64,000 nt of DNA. It comes from Chitinophagaceae bacterium IBVUCB2. GTDB taxonomy: Bacteria; Bacteroidota; Bacteroidia; Chitinophagales; Chitinophagaceae. The DNA is taken from assembly GCA_002127295.1 (NCBI GenBank), contig NFUV01000002.1, positions 868,001 through 932,000 on the forward strand, written 5' to 3'. Below the pieces are notes generated by a model, which was not told where the DNA came from, made no database searches, and worked only from the letters and a program-made list of their open reading frames with translations. Shown one piece after another: positions 43,168 through 52,723 of this stretch. Both the position numbers and the translations under genes were made by a program. Position 1 is the first letter of the stretch; each line of letters begins with the position of its first letter.

Positions 43168-44658
43168 ATGAAAAAACTACTGCTCATCTTATTTGCATTC
43201 GCTTCACTTTTCAGTATGGCACAGGAAAAACAAATTGTAATAAACCGGATGGTAAAAACGGATACTGCCGTTACTACTAAAGGGCAAGTAACTATCAAAG
43301 GACAAGCGGTGCCTTATAATGCCACCGCTGGTGTTATGCCTGTTTGGGACGAGGATGGAAAAGCGATCGCTGGTGTATTTTATACTTTTTATGAAAGAAC
43401 AGATGTAAAAGATAAGGCCGCAAGGCCCTTAGTGATTTCTTTTAACGGCGGTCCCGGCACTCCATCTGTTTGGATGGAAATAGGATATACGGGTCCCCGT
43501 ATTTTGAATATTGATGATGAAGGATATCCTATTCAACCATATGGTATGCGGGACAATCCTTATTCAATATTAGATGTTGCCGATATATTATACGTAGACC
43601 CTGTTAACACTGGTTTTTCCCGTATGATAAGCAAGGATATTCCAACTGCAAGATTCTTTGGTGTAAATGCAGATATAAAATACCTGGCAGAATGGTTGAA
43701 CACATTTGTAACGAGAAAAAATCGTTGGGCTTCGCCTAAATATTTAATAGGAGAAAGTTATGGAACCAACCGGGTGTCCGGACTTGCATTGGAATTACAA
43801 AATGCACAATGGATGTACTTGAATGGAGTAGTTTTGGTTTCTCCTACAGAATTAGGAATACTAAGAGATGGCCCTGTAGACCAGGCATTGATGCTTCCGT
43901 ATTATGCCGCTACAGCCTGGTATCATAAAGTATTGCCGGCTGACCTGCAACAAAAAGATCTTACTGCCATGTTACCAGAGGTTGAAGATTTTACAGTCAA
44001 TCAATTGATTCCTGCTTTGGCAAAAGGAAATACATTGAGTGATGAACAGAAAAAACAAATTGCTGCAAAGATGTCCCGCTATTCAGGTATAGCTGAAACG
44101 GTAATTTTGCAACGCAACTTGAATATTGAACCAGCATTTTTCTGGAAAGAATTATTGCGGGATAAAGGATTCACTGTTGGTCGTTTGGATTCCCGTTACA
44201 AAGGAATAGACCGCCAGGATGCAGGAGATAGGCCTGATTTTAATTCGGAACTTACTTCCTGGTTACATGCTTTTACTCCGGCTATTAATATGTACCTGCG
44301 GGAAGAGTTGAATTTTAAAACTGATTTGCGGTATTATATGTTCGGTCCTGTATCACCATGGGACAGAACCAACGACAGAACAGGAGAGAACCTCCGCCAG
44401 GCGATGGCACAAAATCCATTCCTGCACTTGCTGGTGCAATCAGGATATTATGATGGTGCCTGTGACTATTTCAATGCAAAATATAATATGTGGCAAATGG
44501 ACCCGGGCGGGAAATTAAAAAGCCGGATGACCTGGACAGGATTTCGCAGTGGCCATATGATGTACCTGCGCCGGGAAGACCTTGCAACATCCAATGAACA
44601 ATTGCGGGAGTTTATCTATAAGTCAATTCCTAAAACCGGGCAGCCGGCAAGGTATTAA
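43168..44658 (+). CDS. Secreted S10 family serine carboxypeptidase
   Basis: A 496-residue protein with signal peptide MKKLLLILFAFASLFSMAQ. The serine carboxypeptidase fold is marked by FNGGPGTPSVWMEIGYTGP (oxyanion hole), GESYGTNR (nucleophile serine), YYDGACDYFN (aspartate region) and FRSGHMMYL (histidine). It would remove C-terminal residues from peptides in the periplasm or outside. The internal start at 43168 is chosen from the signal peptide. Followed by a bidirectional terminator. Confidence 0.9.
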   Translation: MKKLLLILFAFASLFSMAQEKQIVINRMVKTDTAVTTKGQVTIKGQAVPYNATAGVMPVWDEDGKAIAGVFYTFYERTDVKDKAARPLVISFNGGPGTPSVWMEIGYTGPRILNIDDEGYPIQPYGMRDNPYSILDVADILYVDPVNTGFSRMISKDIPTARFFGVNADIKYLAEWLNTFVTRKNRWASPKYLIGESYGTNRVSGLALELQNAQWMYLNGVVLVSPTELGILRDGPVDQALMLPYYAATAWYHKVLPADLQQKDLTAMLPEVEDFTVNQLIPALAKGNTLSDEQKKQIAAKMSRYSGIAETVILQRNLNIEPAFFWKELLRDKGFTVGRLDSRYKGIDRQDAGDRPDFNSELTSWLHAFTPAINMYLREELNFKTDLRYYMFGPVSPWDRTNDRTGENLRQAMAQNPFLHLLVQSGYYDGACDYFNAKYNMWQMDPGGKLKSRMTWTGFRSGHMMYLRREDLATSNEQLREFIYKSIPKTGQPARY

Positions 44659-44681
44659 CGCAACTGCGAACCAGACATAAA

Positions 44682-44723
44682 AAAGGGATGAAGAAATTAA
44701 TCGATCCATTTCTTCATCCCTTT
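44682..44723. terminator. Long bidirectional hairpin terminator
   Basis: A 16-bp stem, AAAGGGATGAAGAAAT at 44682-44697 and ATTTCTTCATCCCTTT at 44708-44723, between convergent genes. Confidence 0.9.
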
Positions 44724-44729
44724 ATTGTT

Positions 44730-45212
44730 TTATTTACTACGGGACAAAATACTTCTTAGCTTGTCCACACTTTCCATCTTTTCATACTTGATAGGAATTT
44801 CTTTGGAAAAACCAGTTTTAGTTAACCGGGCCACACCATCAATACGAATCTTCACTTCTTTCTTTTTGTAAATTTCGTTTTGATTTTTTAGTGCGCCGAT
44901 ATTATCAATTTTCAAAATAGCCGGAATTATAAATTCAGCTCTTTTTTTAACCGATACCTTGTCTTCCAGCTCAAAACGACCTAAATACTTATCATCCACA
45001 TATACATCTCCACGGGCAGATGAAAGGGTAACGGTAAAACTATTAGGATTATAATAGACCAAATCTGCACCGGCCTTGGATTCTAAGAGGCCAACATCAA
45101 TAAGGCGCACATTTTCCACATCCCGGAATTCTGGTTCCTGGACATCTTTATAGGCTTTGCAGGAGGCCAGTGCTAATACTGCAATAGTTAGAGTAGAAAT
45201 TAAAGCTTTCAT
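44730..45212 (-). CDS. LEA type 2 family lipoprotein
   Basis: A 160-residue lipoprotein; MKALISTLTIAVLALASC has a lipid-accepting C18. The mature part (NVRLIDVGLL, LVYYNPNSFTVTLSSARGDVYVDDKYLG) matches the LEA14/WHy beta-sandwich, known from desiccation-related proteins. The start at 45212 gives the lipoprotein signal directly. Confidence 0.82.
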   Translation of the reverse strand: MKALISTLTIAVLALASCKAYKDVQEPEFRDVENVRLIDVGLLESKAGADLVYYNPNSFTVTLSSARGDVYVDDKYLGRFELEDKVSVKKRAEFIIPAILKIDNIGALKNQNEIYKKKEVKIRIDGVARLTKTGFSKEIPIKYEKMESVDKLRSILSRSK

Positions 45213-45385
45213 ATAAATGATTTTAGTTAACAAATAAGAGGACAACTATCCTCTTTAACTATCAGGCCAGTTTGTGTTAAAATAGTCTAAAGAATACCCC
45301 TGTTTTGGTTGCTTTTTGGAGCCTAACATGCTCTGGTTGAATGTAATTGCTGTATAAATACTATTTTAAAAACATCCATTTTTAT

Positions 45386-45393
45386 TAACTTCG
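45386..45393 (+). promoter_or_regulatory. -7-like element for the cyclase gene
   Basis: TAACTTCG, one mismatch from TAnnTTTG, 14 bases before the ATG at 45407. Confidence 0.35.
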
Positions 45394-45406
45394 CCCAACT
45401 TCAACC

Positions 45407-47338
45407 ATGGCCGACCATTCTCATCAACTCGCTGCAATTCTATTTGCCGATATTGTCGGCTATACTGCTATGATGCAGGATAATGAAGATTTAGCGGTAG
45501 AAAAAATCAATCGCTTCAGGGAAGTAGTTGAATTAATAGCGGAAGAACTGAATGGCAAGATCATTCAGTATTATGGAGATGGATCATTATTATTATTCAA
45601 CAGTTCCACCGATGCGGCAGAATTTGCCAAATTATTACAGGAAGATTTGCAAAACGAACCCAGGATACCCGTTCGCATTGGTATTCACATGGGCGATGTG
45701 TTAGTACATAGCGGTAATATTTTTGGTGATGTTGTTAATATTGCATCCCGCATACAATCGTTGGCTCCGTCTGGCGGTATTTATATATCCGAAGTGGTAT
45801 ATCGAAATATTGCCAATAAAAAGGAACTGGAATCAGTTTTTGTGAAAGAAGAAAAATTAAAAAATGTAAAAGCCCCGGTTCGTATTTATGAAATTCTTAC
45901 TGAAGGCACAGAACCTTTTCATCAAACCACTCCTGGAAATGATGATGCCGTAATAACCATTACCAATGCTAATAGTATAGCGGTGTTGCCATTTTCAAAC
46001 CTTAGCAGCGACCAGCAACAAGATTATTTCAGCGACGGACTTACGGAAGATATTATTACACAACTTTCAAAAATTAGAGCTTACAAAGTAATTTCCCGTA
46101 CATCGGTAATGCAGTACAAGAATTCTCCAAAACCAGTTAAAGAAATTGGTAAAGAACTTGGCGTTGGTTTGATTTTGGAAGGAAGTGTACAGCGGAGTAC
46201 TGACCAGGTCAGGATAACTGCACAGTTGATCAATGCTGTTACAGATGAACATATATGGGCCGATTCTTATGACAGGCCGCTGAATGATATTTTCTCCATA
46301 CAACGGGAAGTAGCATTAGCAATAGCTGCTGTTTTAAATACAACATTATCGAAGAAAGAAACCCGGGAGCTGGATTATATTCCCACTGCGGATTTGCAGG
46401 CATATGATTCTTATTTACGGGGGAAGTTATTGACGGAAAAAAGAAATAAGGCTGATATTATTTTAGCAAGAGAACATTTTCACCAGGCCGTTAACAGGGA
46501 TAAATCTTTTGCAGCAGCCTATTCAGGATTAGCTGATACTTATTTGTTATCATCTTTCCGGGGATATGAAGACCCGGTTATGATGCTCTGGCAAGCCAAA
46601 AAATATATTGATATAGCAACGGCGTTGGATCCTTTTTCCGGAGAAACACAGGCATCTCTTGGTTACTGGTATTTTCAAACATTCGACTGGCATGCAGCCG
46701 AAATAACATATCGAAGGGCCATCAGCCTTAACGCCAATCAATCCAATGTGTATTTGTGGCTTGCTATTTTATTACAGGCAAAAGGTGAATTTGATGCTGC
46801 ATTGGGTGTGTATGAACAGGGTATAGAAATAAACCCGATGTGGGAATTTTTATTGAAGAATAAAGTGATGGTCCTTGCCAATATGAACAACAGGGAAGGG
46901 GCTTTGGAAATGCAAAAAAATCTTGTTGCTAAAGCATCGCATGATCCGGTATTGCAAAAAAGACGATATGCTGAGCTGGCCCGTTTACATTATACGTTTG
47001 GCAACAAATCGGAAGCCATATTAGCAGCCAAATCATCGCAAGACCAGGGTTTAGTAAAATATATAATGGAAGATGATCATTCTTTGTTGCAAAAAAAAGT
47101 AGATGAGCATTTTAATAGTTTAAGAAGCCGCAGCGAATATATTTCCCAATTATGGATGGGACTGGAATATGCCCATGCGGGTGCAAGAGAAAAAGCCTTG
47201 GAATGTTTTAATAATGCGATCGCATTAAAAGAAGCCGCTATCTCATTACTACTTATTCCTGATTTTGAGTTTTTAAATATCAAGTACCTTAATATGGCTC
47301 TCATCAATAGAAAGGTAAAGCAGTTGATAAATTTTTAA
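45407..47338 (+). CDS. Class III nucleotidyl cyclase fused to TolB-like and TPR domains
   Basis: A 643-residue protein with three parts. Residues 8-165: class III cyclase domain, with metal aspartates D15 (FADIVGYT) and D58 (YYGDGS), and transition-state N111 and R115 (VVNIASR). The base-specifying positions hold Q54 and N104 instead of the Lys/Asp of adenylate or Glu/Cys of guanylate cyclases. Residues 190-325: TolB-like domain (SIAVLPFSNLSSDQQQDYFSDGL). From 340: TPR repeats. No signal peptide or membrane segment. Product nucleotide is uncertain. Confidence 0.85.
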   Translation: MADHSHQLAAILFADIVGYTAMMQDNEDLAVEKINRFREVVELIAEELNGKIIQYYGDGSLLLFNSSTDAAEFAKLLQEDLQNEPRIPVRIGIHMGDVLVHSGNIFGDVVNIASRIQSLAPSGGIYISEVVYRNIANKKELESVFVKEEKLKNVKAPVRIYEILTEGTEPFHQTTPGNDDAVITITNANSIAVLPFSNLSSDQQQDYFSDGLTEDIITQLSKIRAYKVISRTSVMQYKNSPKPVKEIGKELGVGLILEGSVQRSTDQVRITAQLINAVTDEHIWADSYDRPLNDIFSIQREVALAIAAVLNTTLSKKETRELDYIPTADLQAYDSYLRGKLLTEKRNKADIILAREHFHQAVNRDKSFAAAYSGLADTYLLSSFRGYEDPVMMLWQAKKYIDIATALDPFSGETQASLGYWYFQTFDWHAAEITYRRAISLNANQSNVYLWLAILLQAKGEFDAALGVYEQGIEINPMWEFLLKNKVMVLANMNNREGALEMQKNLVAKASHDPVLQKRRYAELARLHYTFGNKSEAILAAKSSQDQGLVKYIMEDDHSLLQKKVDEHFNSLRSRSEYISQLWMGLEYAHAGAREKALECFNNAIALKEAAISLLLIPDFEFLNIKYLNMALINRKVKQLINF

Positions 47339-47351
47339 GTCATCCCCAGAC

Positions 47352-47849
47352 TCAAACATCTACTTCATTAAAAGAAAGAATAAGACTGCTGATAGAAACT
47401 TTTACTTCCCGGTATTTTACCCGGGCCCTGTCCAGCATTAATTTGGAAGCTCTAAAAATATCATTGCCGGCATATTTATCAGAAAGGTATATTACTTCTG
47501 TTATGCCAGACTGAATAATTGCTTTTGCACATTCATTGCAGGGAAACAAGGCAGTATAAATTTTACAACCCTTCAAATCCATTCCAATATTGTTAAGTAT
47601 GGCATTCAATTCTGCGTGGCAGATATAAGGATATTTAGTATCTAAGAATTCTCCTTCCTTCTGCCAGGGAAATTCATCATCATCACAACCAATCGGTAAT
47701 CCATTGTAGCCGGCACCAACAATTTTATTCTTTTCATTAACAATGCAGGCACCTACTTGTGTGCTGGGGTCTTTGCTACGTTTAGCTGATAGTAAAGCAA
47801 CACCCATAAAATATTCATCCCAGGAAATATAATCTTGTCGCTTTTTCAC
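47352..47849 (-). CDS. Deoxycytidylate deaminase-like zinc deaminase
   Basis: A 165-residue protein of the dCMP deaminase family, which makes dUMP for thymidylate synthesis. Zinc and proton-shuttle residues: H-A-E (CHAELNAIL) and P-C-x-x-C (FPCNECAKA). I propose a GTG start at 47849 (VKKRQDYISWDEYF), the normal family N-terminus, 11 bases after the upstream stop; the ATG at 47921 would overlap the upstream gene by 61 bases with an unrelated extension. Likely co-transcribed with NamZ. Confidence 0.82.
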   Translation of the reverse strand: MKKRQDYISWDEYFMGVALLSAKRSKDPSTQVGACIVNEKNKIVGAGYNGLPIGCDDDEFPWQKEGEFLDTKYPYICHAELNAILNNIGMDLKGCKIYTALFPCNECAKAIIQSGITEVIYLSDKYAGNDIFRASKLMLDRARVKYREVKVSISSLILSFNEVDV

Positions 47850-47860
47850 AAGTGAAATTA

Positions 47861-49078
47861 TTAAGGGTATAATAAATATTTTTTCATCATCACTTTGTAT
47901 TGGCTTAAGCCGGGTTCCCAACTGGCCCGTATTTCTTTTTCAGGTACGCCATCAATAATTTGTTGGCGGAGTAAGCCGTTGCCAACCCTGAACTCAAATG
48001 TTCCCATTTCTTTACTGAGCTTGTGGTCAAAAAACTGTTCTTTATTCGGCGAAGCTTTATACAACTCCATCAGCCACTGCAGGTTTATTTGTTTACTTTT
48101 TATTAACTGGTTCACATCATAATTACGAAGATCAAGCCCATAACAAACCTGGTCCATGAATAATGGTGTTTCAGACATGCCTTTGATACCGGTAGGAGTA
48201 AAGGAAAAATCATATTTCCCTTTAAGGTACGGACTGCCTAACACTACAAATGGAGAATAGGTGCCCCGGCCATGATTAACATAAACTCCTTCATACATAC
48301 AAGTTGAAGGATAGAGCATGATAGCTTGTTGTGTGTTCAAATTCGGTGATGGCTTAACCGGAAGAGTATAAAGCATTTCATGATTGTAATTAGATACAGT
48401 AATAATTTTGAGAGGACATTTTACTTTATCTTTTAACCAACCTTCGCCATTGGCCATTTGTGCAAATTCGGCGACTGTTAATCCATGCGACATTGGAATT
48501 GGAAACATTCCAATGCCAGATTTATATTTCATATCCAGTATAGGACCATCAATAAGGTAGGCGTTGGGATTTGGCCTGTCAAGGATCAGCATTTCTTTTC
48601 CATTCTCCTGGCAAGCTTCCATTAATCTTGACAATGCATTAATGTTGGTATAAAAACGGCATCCTACATCTTGCAGATCATAAATCAACACATCCACATC
48701 AGCCATGTCTTCTTTGCTGGGCTTATTCTTTTTTCCATATAATGAAATGATGGGGATACCTGTTGCCTGGTCAATTTCATCTACCACTTTAACCCCGGCA
48801 CTTGCGTTGCCACGAAAGCCATGCTCGGGTCCAAATACTTTTACAATGTTTATTCCAAGGGTCTTCAAACTATCCACTAAATGGGTGTTACCAATAATTG
48901 TGGTTTGATTCGCCATGATGGCTACTCTTTTTCCTTTGAGGTAAGGCAGGTATTTTTCTGTTTGCTCAGCACCCGTTTTCAATTGCCCGTTATTTTCACC
49001 GATAGTTGTAACTGGTGTTTTTGAGCTGCTGCAAAAAATACATGCTACAGCGAGAAAGAATAAAGAGAAGAATTTCAT
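47861..49078 (-). CDS. DUF1343 family, NamZ-like exo-N-acetylmuramidase lipoprotein
   Basis: A 405-residue protein with lipoprotein-like signal MKFFSLFFLAVACIFCSSS. It carries the DUF1343 signatures: FGPEHGFRGNASAGV, LIYDLQDVGCRFYTNI, LDRPNPN and GVYVNHGRGTYSPF. Members characterised as NamZ release terminal N-acetylmuramic acid from peptidoglycan fragments. The start at 49078 places the signal at the N-terminus. An inverted repeat lies upstream at 49116-49143. Confidence 0.87.
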   Translation of the reverse strand: MKFFSLFFLAVACIFCSSSKTPVTTIGENNGQLKTGAEQTEKYLPYLKGKRVAIMANQTTIIGNTHLVDSLKTLGINIVKVFGPEHGFRGNASAGVKVVDEIDQATGIPIISLYGKKNKPSKEDMADVDVLIYDLQDVGCRFYTNINALSRLMEACQENGKEMLILDRPNPNAYLIDGPILDMKYKSGIGMFPIPMSHGLTVAEFAQMANGEGWLKDKVKCPLKIITVSNYNHEMLYTLPVKPSPNLNTQQAIMLYPSTCMYEGVYVNHGRGTYSPFVVLGSPYLKGKYDFSFTPTGIKGMSETPLFMDQVCYGLDLRNYDVNQLIKSKQINLQWLMELYKASPNKEQFFDHKLSKEMGTFEFRVGNGLLRQQIIDGVPEKEIRASWEPGLSQYKVMMKKYLLYP

Positions 49079-49115
49079 GGTAATTTTATTTGAGAATAAA
49101 TATAAGTAAATAACA

Positions 49116-49143
49116 GCCACTAAGGATATTCGTACTTAGTGGC
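49116..49143. repeat. 9-bp inverted repeat upstream of NamZ
   Basis: GCCACTAAG at 49116-49124 pairs with CTTAGTGGC at 49135-49143, loop ten bases. It lies in the divergent gap between the NamZ and SYLF genes and could be an operator or RNA hairpin. Confidence 0.55.
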
Positions 49144-49214
49144 AAAGTCTTTGAATAATGTAATTGGGGTATGATGGTTGATCTGCCTTATTATTAATAT
49201 TAAAATTTATGTTT

Positions 49215-49760
49215 ATGAAATCTATAACTAAAGTTGTGAGACATTCTTTTTTGCTAGCTGGTTTATTTATTAGTACCATAGCGGTGTCACAGACCTCAAG
49301 AAAAGACAAAAGGTTGGTGGATGATTGTGTAGAAGCAAAAGCAGATTTTATCGCTACTGACGGGCTAATGAAAAATCTTTTTGAAAGTGCTTATGGCTAT
49401 GTTATTTTCCCCAATGTGGGGAAAGGCGGTATCGGTATTGGCGGCGCAGCTGGTAACGGAATCGTATATGAAAGAGGTAGTGTAATTGGTAAAGCTAAAC
49501 TCACACAGGTAAGTATTGGATTTCAGTTTGGAGGACAAGCTTACAGGGAAGTAATCTTTTTTGAATTTAAGGCGGATCTTGACCGGTTTAAAGAAAATAA
49601 AATTGAATTTTCTGCACAGGCATCTGCAGTTGCTGTTACTGCCGGCGCATCAGCCAATGTAAAATATAAAGAAGGAGTAATGATCTTTACGCAACAAAAA
49701 GGTGGATTGATGTATGAGGCAAGTATTGGAGGACAGAAATTTAATTACAATTCATTTTAA
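49215..49760 (+). CDS. SYLF-domain lipid-binding protein
   Basis: A 181-residue secreted protein with signal peptide (ending AVSQ, residue 26; ATG at 49209 also possible) and a SYLF/Ysc84 domain: SAYGYVIFPNVGKGGIGIGG, GSVIGKAKLTQVSIGFQFGGQ and FTQQKGGLMYEASIGGQKF. SYLF domains bind phosphoinositide-like lipids. Function in bacteria is unclear. Confidence 0.87.
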   Translation: MKSITKVVRHSFLLAGLFISTIAVSQTSRKDKRLVDDCVEAKADFIATDGLMKNLFESAYGYVIFPNVGKGGIGIGGAAGNGIVYERGSVIGKAKLTQVSIGFQFGGQAYREVIFFEFKADLDRFKENKIEFSAQASAVAVTAGASANVKYKEGVMIFTQQKGGLMYEASIGGQKFNYNSF

Positions 49761-49796
49761 GAATAGCTGGTAGCTTAGGTAGAAGGATAAGCGGAA

Positions 49797-49838
49797 ATGT
49801 ATTGCTGATTTATTTTTAAGTTGGCAATACATTTTTTT
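49797..49838. terminator. Hairpin terminator
   Basis: ATGTATTGC at 49797-49805 and GCAATACAT at 49824-49832, then T run. It follows the SYLF gene and faces the convergent gene at 49837. Confidence 0.7.
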
Positions 49839-50439
49839 AATCTTCATCCGTCCACTCTATTCTTACTTTTCGGCGCATTAACTCTGTAAGAGGTTTGCCA
49901 TCCTTATCAAATTCTTTTACGGCTACAAAATAAAGGTATAAGGGGGTCTCCATATTTCGCATCTTAAGCACCTTATTGTTGGGAACATCATAAAATTGCC
50001 TGATAGCTTTAGTGCATACTATCCCTATTTCACCCAGACCAACAGATTTTCTATTGAAGGAATGCCAGTCTGCTGAATCTTTATAAAACCAGTATGACCA
50101 ACCCGTTTCACTTAAGTTGAGCTCCCTGTTTGTGTTGTTTTTGTCGCCATCCCGAAGTTCTAATAAGTTAAGATATTCAAAGTCACGGATAGGGCTGTTT
50201 TCTGTAAAACGATATACAGAATCCCGGACACTGGCAAAAACATAAACGCCTTCCACATTATTTAAGAGTATCTGGAATTTAAAACTGCTTCTTTTTAATA
50301 ACAGGTTGGTTTCAAAATTGTCAAGGCGGCTAGACTCATTGTCTTGAACAACTCTGATAATTACATTCTTATCCTGTGAATGTGCAAGAGCAGGAATTAA
50401 AAGTGCCAGGAAAACAAATTTTTTTAAATAGGTGTACAT
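49837..50439 (-). CDS. Hypothetical secreted protein
   Basis: A 200-residue protein with signal peptide (MYTYLKKFVFLALLIPALAHSQ). The mature part has RSSFKFQILLNNVEGVYVFASVRD, an aromatic-rich segment (WSYWFYKDSADWHSFNRK) and a basic/acidic end (RRKVRIEWTDED). It resembles periplasmic beta-rich proteins; family not recognised. Confidence 0.65.
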   Translation of the reverse strand: MYTYLKKFVFLALLIPALAHSQDKNVIIRVVQDNESSRLDNFETNLLLKRSSFKFQILLNNVEGVYVFASVRDSVYRFTENSPIRDFEYLNLLELRDGDKNNTNRELNLSETGWSYWFYKDSADWHSFNRKSVGLGEIGIVCTKAIRQFYDVPNNKVLKMRNMETPLYLYFVAVKEFDKDGKPLTELMRRKVRIEWTDED

Positions 50440-50716
50440 TTTTGTTTTTTTACGTTGACTTATTTCCCCAAGGGTCCAATTTTGTTGTAAAGCTATACTT
50501 TATTCAAGTAAATCAGTAATAGGGGTTTAAGCTGTTAACATGTGTGGGCAGTATCAAATAAAATAATCCAGGTAAGGACGATTTTATTCGCAGAACGTTG
50601 CGGTATCTAATTTAATATAGGAGCCGGGGCAGGGTATTTTATTGTCATAAGATCCTTAAGATCTGAGACGGCCATTCAGTCAATTACTCCCTTTCTGCCG
50701 CTATTTTTAAATTTTA
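50440..50716. other. Gene-free stretch upstream of tRNA-Leu
   Basis: About 280 bases with no convincing open frame, repeat or RNA structure seen. The right end leads into the tRNA promoter. Confidence 0.4.
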
Positions 50717-50743
50717 TTGTTTACCATTTCCCATTTACATTTG
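50717..50743 (+). promoter_or_regulatory. Promoter for tRNA-Leu (-33 TTG and -7 TACATTTG)
   Basis: TTG at 50717-50719 and TACATTTG at 50736-50743, first bases 19 apart, 33 bases before the mature tRNA. This is the only site where both Bacteroidota promoter elements were clear by eye. Confidence 0.6.
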
Positions 50744-50775
50744 CACCCTCCCAAGCAATTTGGGACTACCAGGAT

Positions 50776-50862
50776 GCCCGGGTGGCGGAATTGGTAGACG
50801 CAGCAGACTCAAAATCTGCCGTTCGCAAGGATGTGCTGGTTCGATTCCAGTCCCGGGCACCA
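50776..50862 (+). tRNA. tRNA-Leu (anticodon CAA)
   Basis: An 84-base class II tRNA plus encoded CCA. Acceptor stem GCCCGGG (50776-50782) pairs with CCCGGGC (50852-50858). The anticodon arm is GCAGA-CTCAAAA-TCTGC, giving anticodon CAA, which reads the UUG codon. There is a long variable arm and a T arm, GGTTCGATTCC. It is followed by a terminator hairpin. Confidence 0.96.
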
Positions 50863-50892
50863 AAAAAGACAACTTAAAGGTTGTCTTTTTTT
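50863..50892 (+). terminator. Terminator of tRNA-Leu
   Basis: AAAAAGACAAC at 50863-50873 and GTTGTCTTTTT at 50880-50890, six-base loop, ending in Ts. Confidence 0.85.
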
Positions 50893-50997
50893 ATGTGATA
50901 AAGCTATTCATTTGTACCTGCAAAGCTTTTGGACAATTATACGAATGAGATTATCTTCCGCTAAATCAAAAAACTTTTTAATCAAAAATTTTCGAAC

Positions 50998-52164
50998 ATG
51001 TTGATGCATCAAACAATGAGATGGTTTGGGCCGAATGACCCGGTAAGTTTATCAGATATACGACAGTCCGGTTGTGATGGAGTAGTTACAGCGCTGCATC
51101 ATATACCTGTGGGAGAAGTATGGACTGTAGATGAGATCAACAAACGCAAAAATGTTATTGAAGAAGCGGGTATGACATGGACCGTTATAGAAAGTTTGCC
51201 GGTAAGCGAAGACATAAAAAAGCAGTTGGGCAATTACAAACTTCATATTGAAAATTACAAAGAGAGTTTGCGAAATGTTGCTGCCTGCGGTTTGAAAGTG
51301 GTGACGTATAATTTTATGCCGATACTGGATTGGATGCGGACAGACGTTTCGTATACCATGCCGGATGGTAGCAAAGCTTTGTATTTTGAACGTTCTGCTT
51401 TTATTGCTTTCGACCTGTTTATATTAAAAAGACCCGGTGCCGAAAATGATTATACGGAAGAAGAAATAAAAAAAGCAAAATTTCGGTTTGATAGAATGAC
51501 GGACGATGAAGAGGAAACTTTATACAGGAATTCCTTACTGGGATTGCCAGGAAGTGAAGAACGATTTACAGAGGCACAGATATTGTCGGCATTAAAAACA
51601 TATGAAGGGATCGATGCCAATAAACTAAAGCAGCACTTATTTTATTTTTTACAGCAAGTTGTTCCGGTAGCAGAAGAATGCGGGTTAAAAATGGCTATTC
51701 ACCCGGATGATCCGCCCTATGGTATTTTAGGCTTGCCCAGAATTGTAAGTACGGAACAGGATGCGGCAGACCTGTTGAATGCAGTTCCGTCTTCAGCCAA
51801 TGGGCTATGTTTTTGCACGGGTTCTTATGGTGCAAGGGCGGATAATGATATTGTAAAAATGTTACAACGGTTTGGTGACAATGTTCACTTTCTTCACCTG
51901 CGCAATACAAAGAGAGATGCTGAAGGGAATTTCTATGAAGCCGATCACTTAGCCGGTGATACTGATATGTATGAAGTGATCAAAGAAATTGTATTGATAC
52001 AAAGAAGACGAAATATCTCAATTCCCATGCGACCCGATCATGGCCACCAGATGTTGGATGATCTGAAAAAGAAAACATATCCCGGGTATTCGGCGATAGG
52101 AAGGTTGCGGGGACTGGCAGAATTAAGAGGCGTAGAATATGCGTTGAATAAAAGTTTATCGTAG
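50998..52164 (+). CDS. uxuA: Mannonate dehydratase
   Basis: A 388-residue protein (start at 50998, possibly 51004) matching UxuA throughout: [20 protein letters not shown] at the N-terminus, [30 protein letters not shown] and MRPDHGHQM, containing the metal ligands. It converts D-mannonate to 2-keto-3-deoxygluconate in hexuronate breakdown. No other uronate genes are adjacent in this window. Confidence 0.93.
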   Translation: MLMHQTMRWFGPNDPVSLSDIRQSGCDGVVTALHHIPVGEVWTVDEINKRKNVIEEAGMTWTVIESLPVSEDIKKQLGNYKLHIENYKESLRNVAACGLKVVTYNFMPILDWMRTDVSYTMPDGSKALYFERSAFIAFDLFILKRPGAENDYTEEEIKKAKFRFDRMTDDEEETLYRNSLLGLPGSEERFTEAQILSALKTYEGIDANKLKQHLFYFLQQVVPVAEECGLKMAIHPDDPPYGILGLPRIVSTEQDAADLLNAVPSSANGLCFCTGSYGARADNDIVKMLQRFGDNVHFLHLRNTKRDAEGNFYEADHLAGDTDMYEVIKEIVLIQRRRNISIPMRPDHGHQMLDDLKKKTYPGYSAIGRLRGLAELRGVEYALNKSLS

Positions 52165-52205
52165 AAACGGAAGCACTGAATAAGTTCATCGTCGAATAAA
52201 CTTGT

Positions 52206-52706
52206 TTATTTTATTTCCCGCAGAAGCCTGTCCAGGTATTTCTTTTTGTAATAATATTCTTTTACCTGCAACAATTCTTTTTCGGAACTAATACCGTCTT
52301 TATAATTCTCAATAATATCTTTAACAGGGGCATATATTTCGTTTTCAAGATTGGTGATCGAAAATTTTATTTCATCCAGCTGTCCGGGCTCCTCCGAATC
52401 CATCAATAACTCATTTATATCCATTACTTCCATCAAAAAAGAAGGAGGGAGGTCATATTTCTCCTCTTCTTCCAACAGGCCTTTTTCCTGCAATAAATAT
52501 TTAATAGTAGCATCCGGGCTTTGAAATGTTTTCCAGGCCTTATTTAATAAAGCCGCTTTCTCCAATGTATCTGTCTGTACTTGTTCCGTTTCATTGGCAA
52601 AATAATCCGGGTGAAACTGTTTACTTAATGCAAAAAATTTCTTCGACAGGGAAGCAGTATCCACTTTTAGTTGCACAGGGATATCAAACAATTCAAAATA
52701 ATTCAT
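52206..52706 (-). CDS. hscB: Fe-S assembly co-chaperone HscB
   Basis: A 166-residue J-protein, with the HPD motif in the N-terminal J domain (SKQFHPDYF) and the C-terminal HscB oligomerisation domain (LLMDSEEPGQLDEIKF to YYYKKKYLDRLL). It delivers the IscU scaffold to the Hsp70 HscA in Fe-S cluster assembly. No isc genes are adjacent. An exact -7 element lies at 52724-52731. Confidence 0.88.
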   Translation of the reverse strand: MNYFELFDIPVQLKVDTASLSKKFFALSKQFHPDYFANETEQVQTDTLEKAALLNKAWKTFQSPDATIKYLLQEKGLLEEEEKYDLPPSFLMEVMDINELLMDSEEPGQLDEIKFSITNLENEIYAPVKDIIENYKDGISSEKELLQVKEYYYKKKYLDRLLREIK

Positions 52707-52723
52707 GACTACTTTTTACTTTA

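Noticed and set aside
50440-50716. Possible non-coding RNA upstream of the tRNA
   Set aside because: Only weak, non-contiguous pairings were seen and no promoter or terminator frames the segment.
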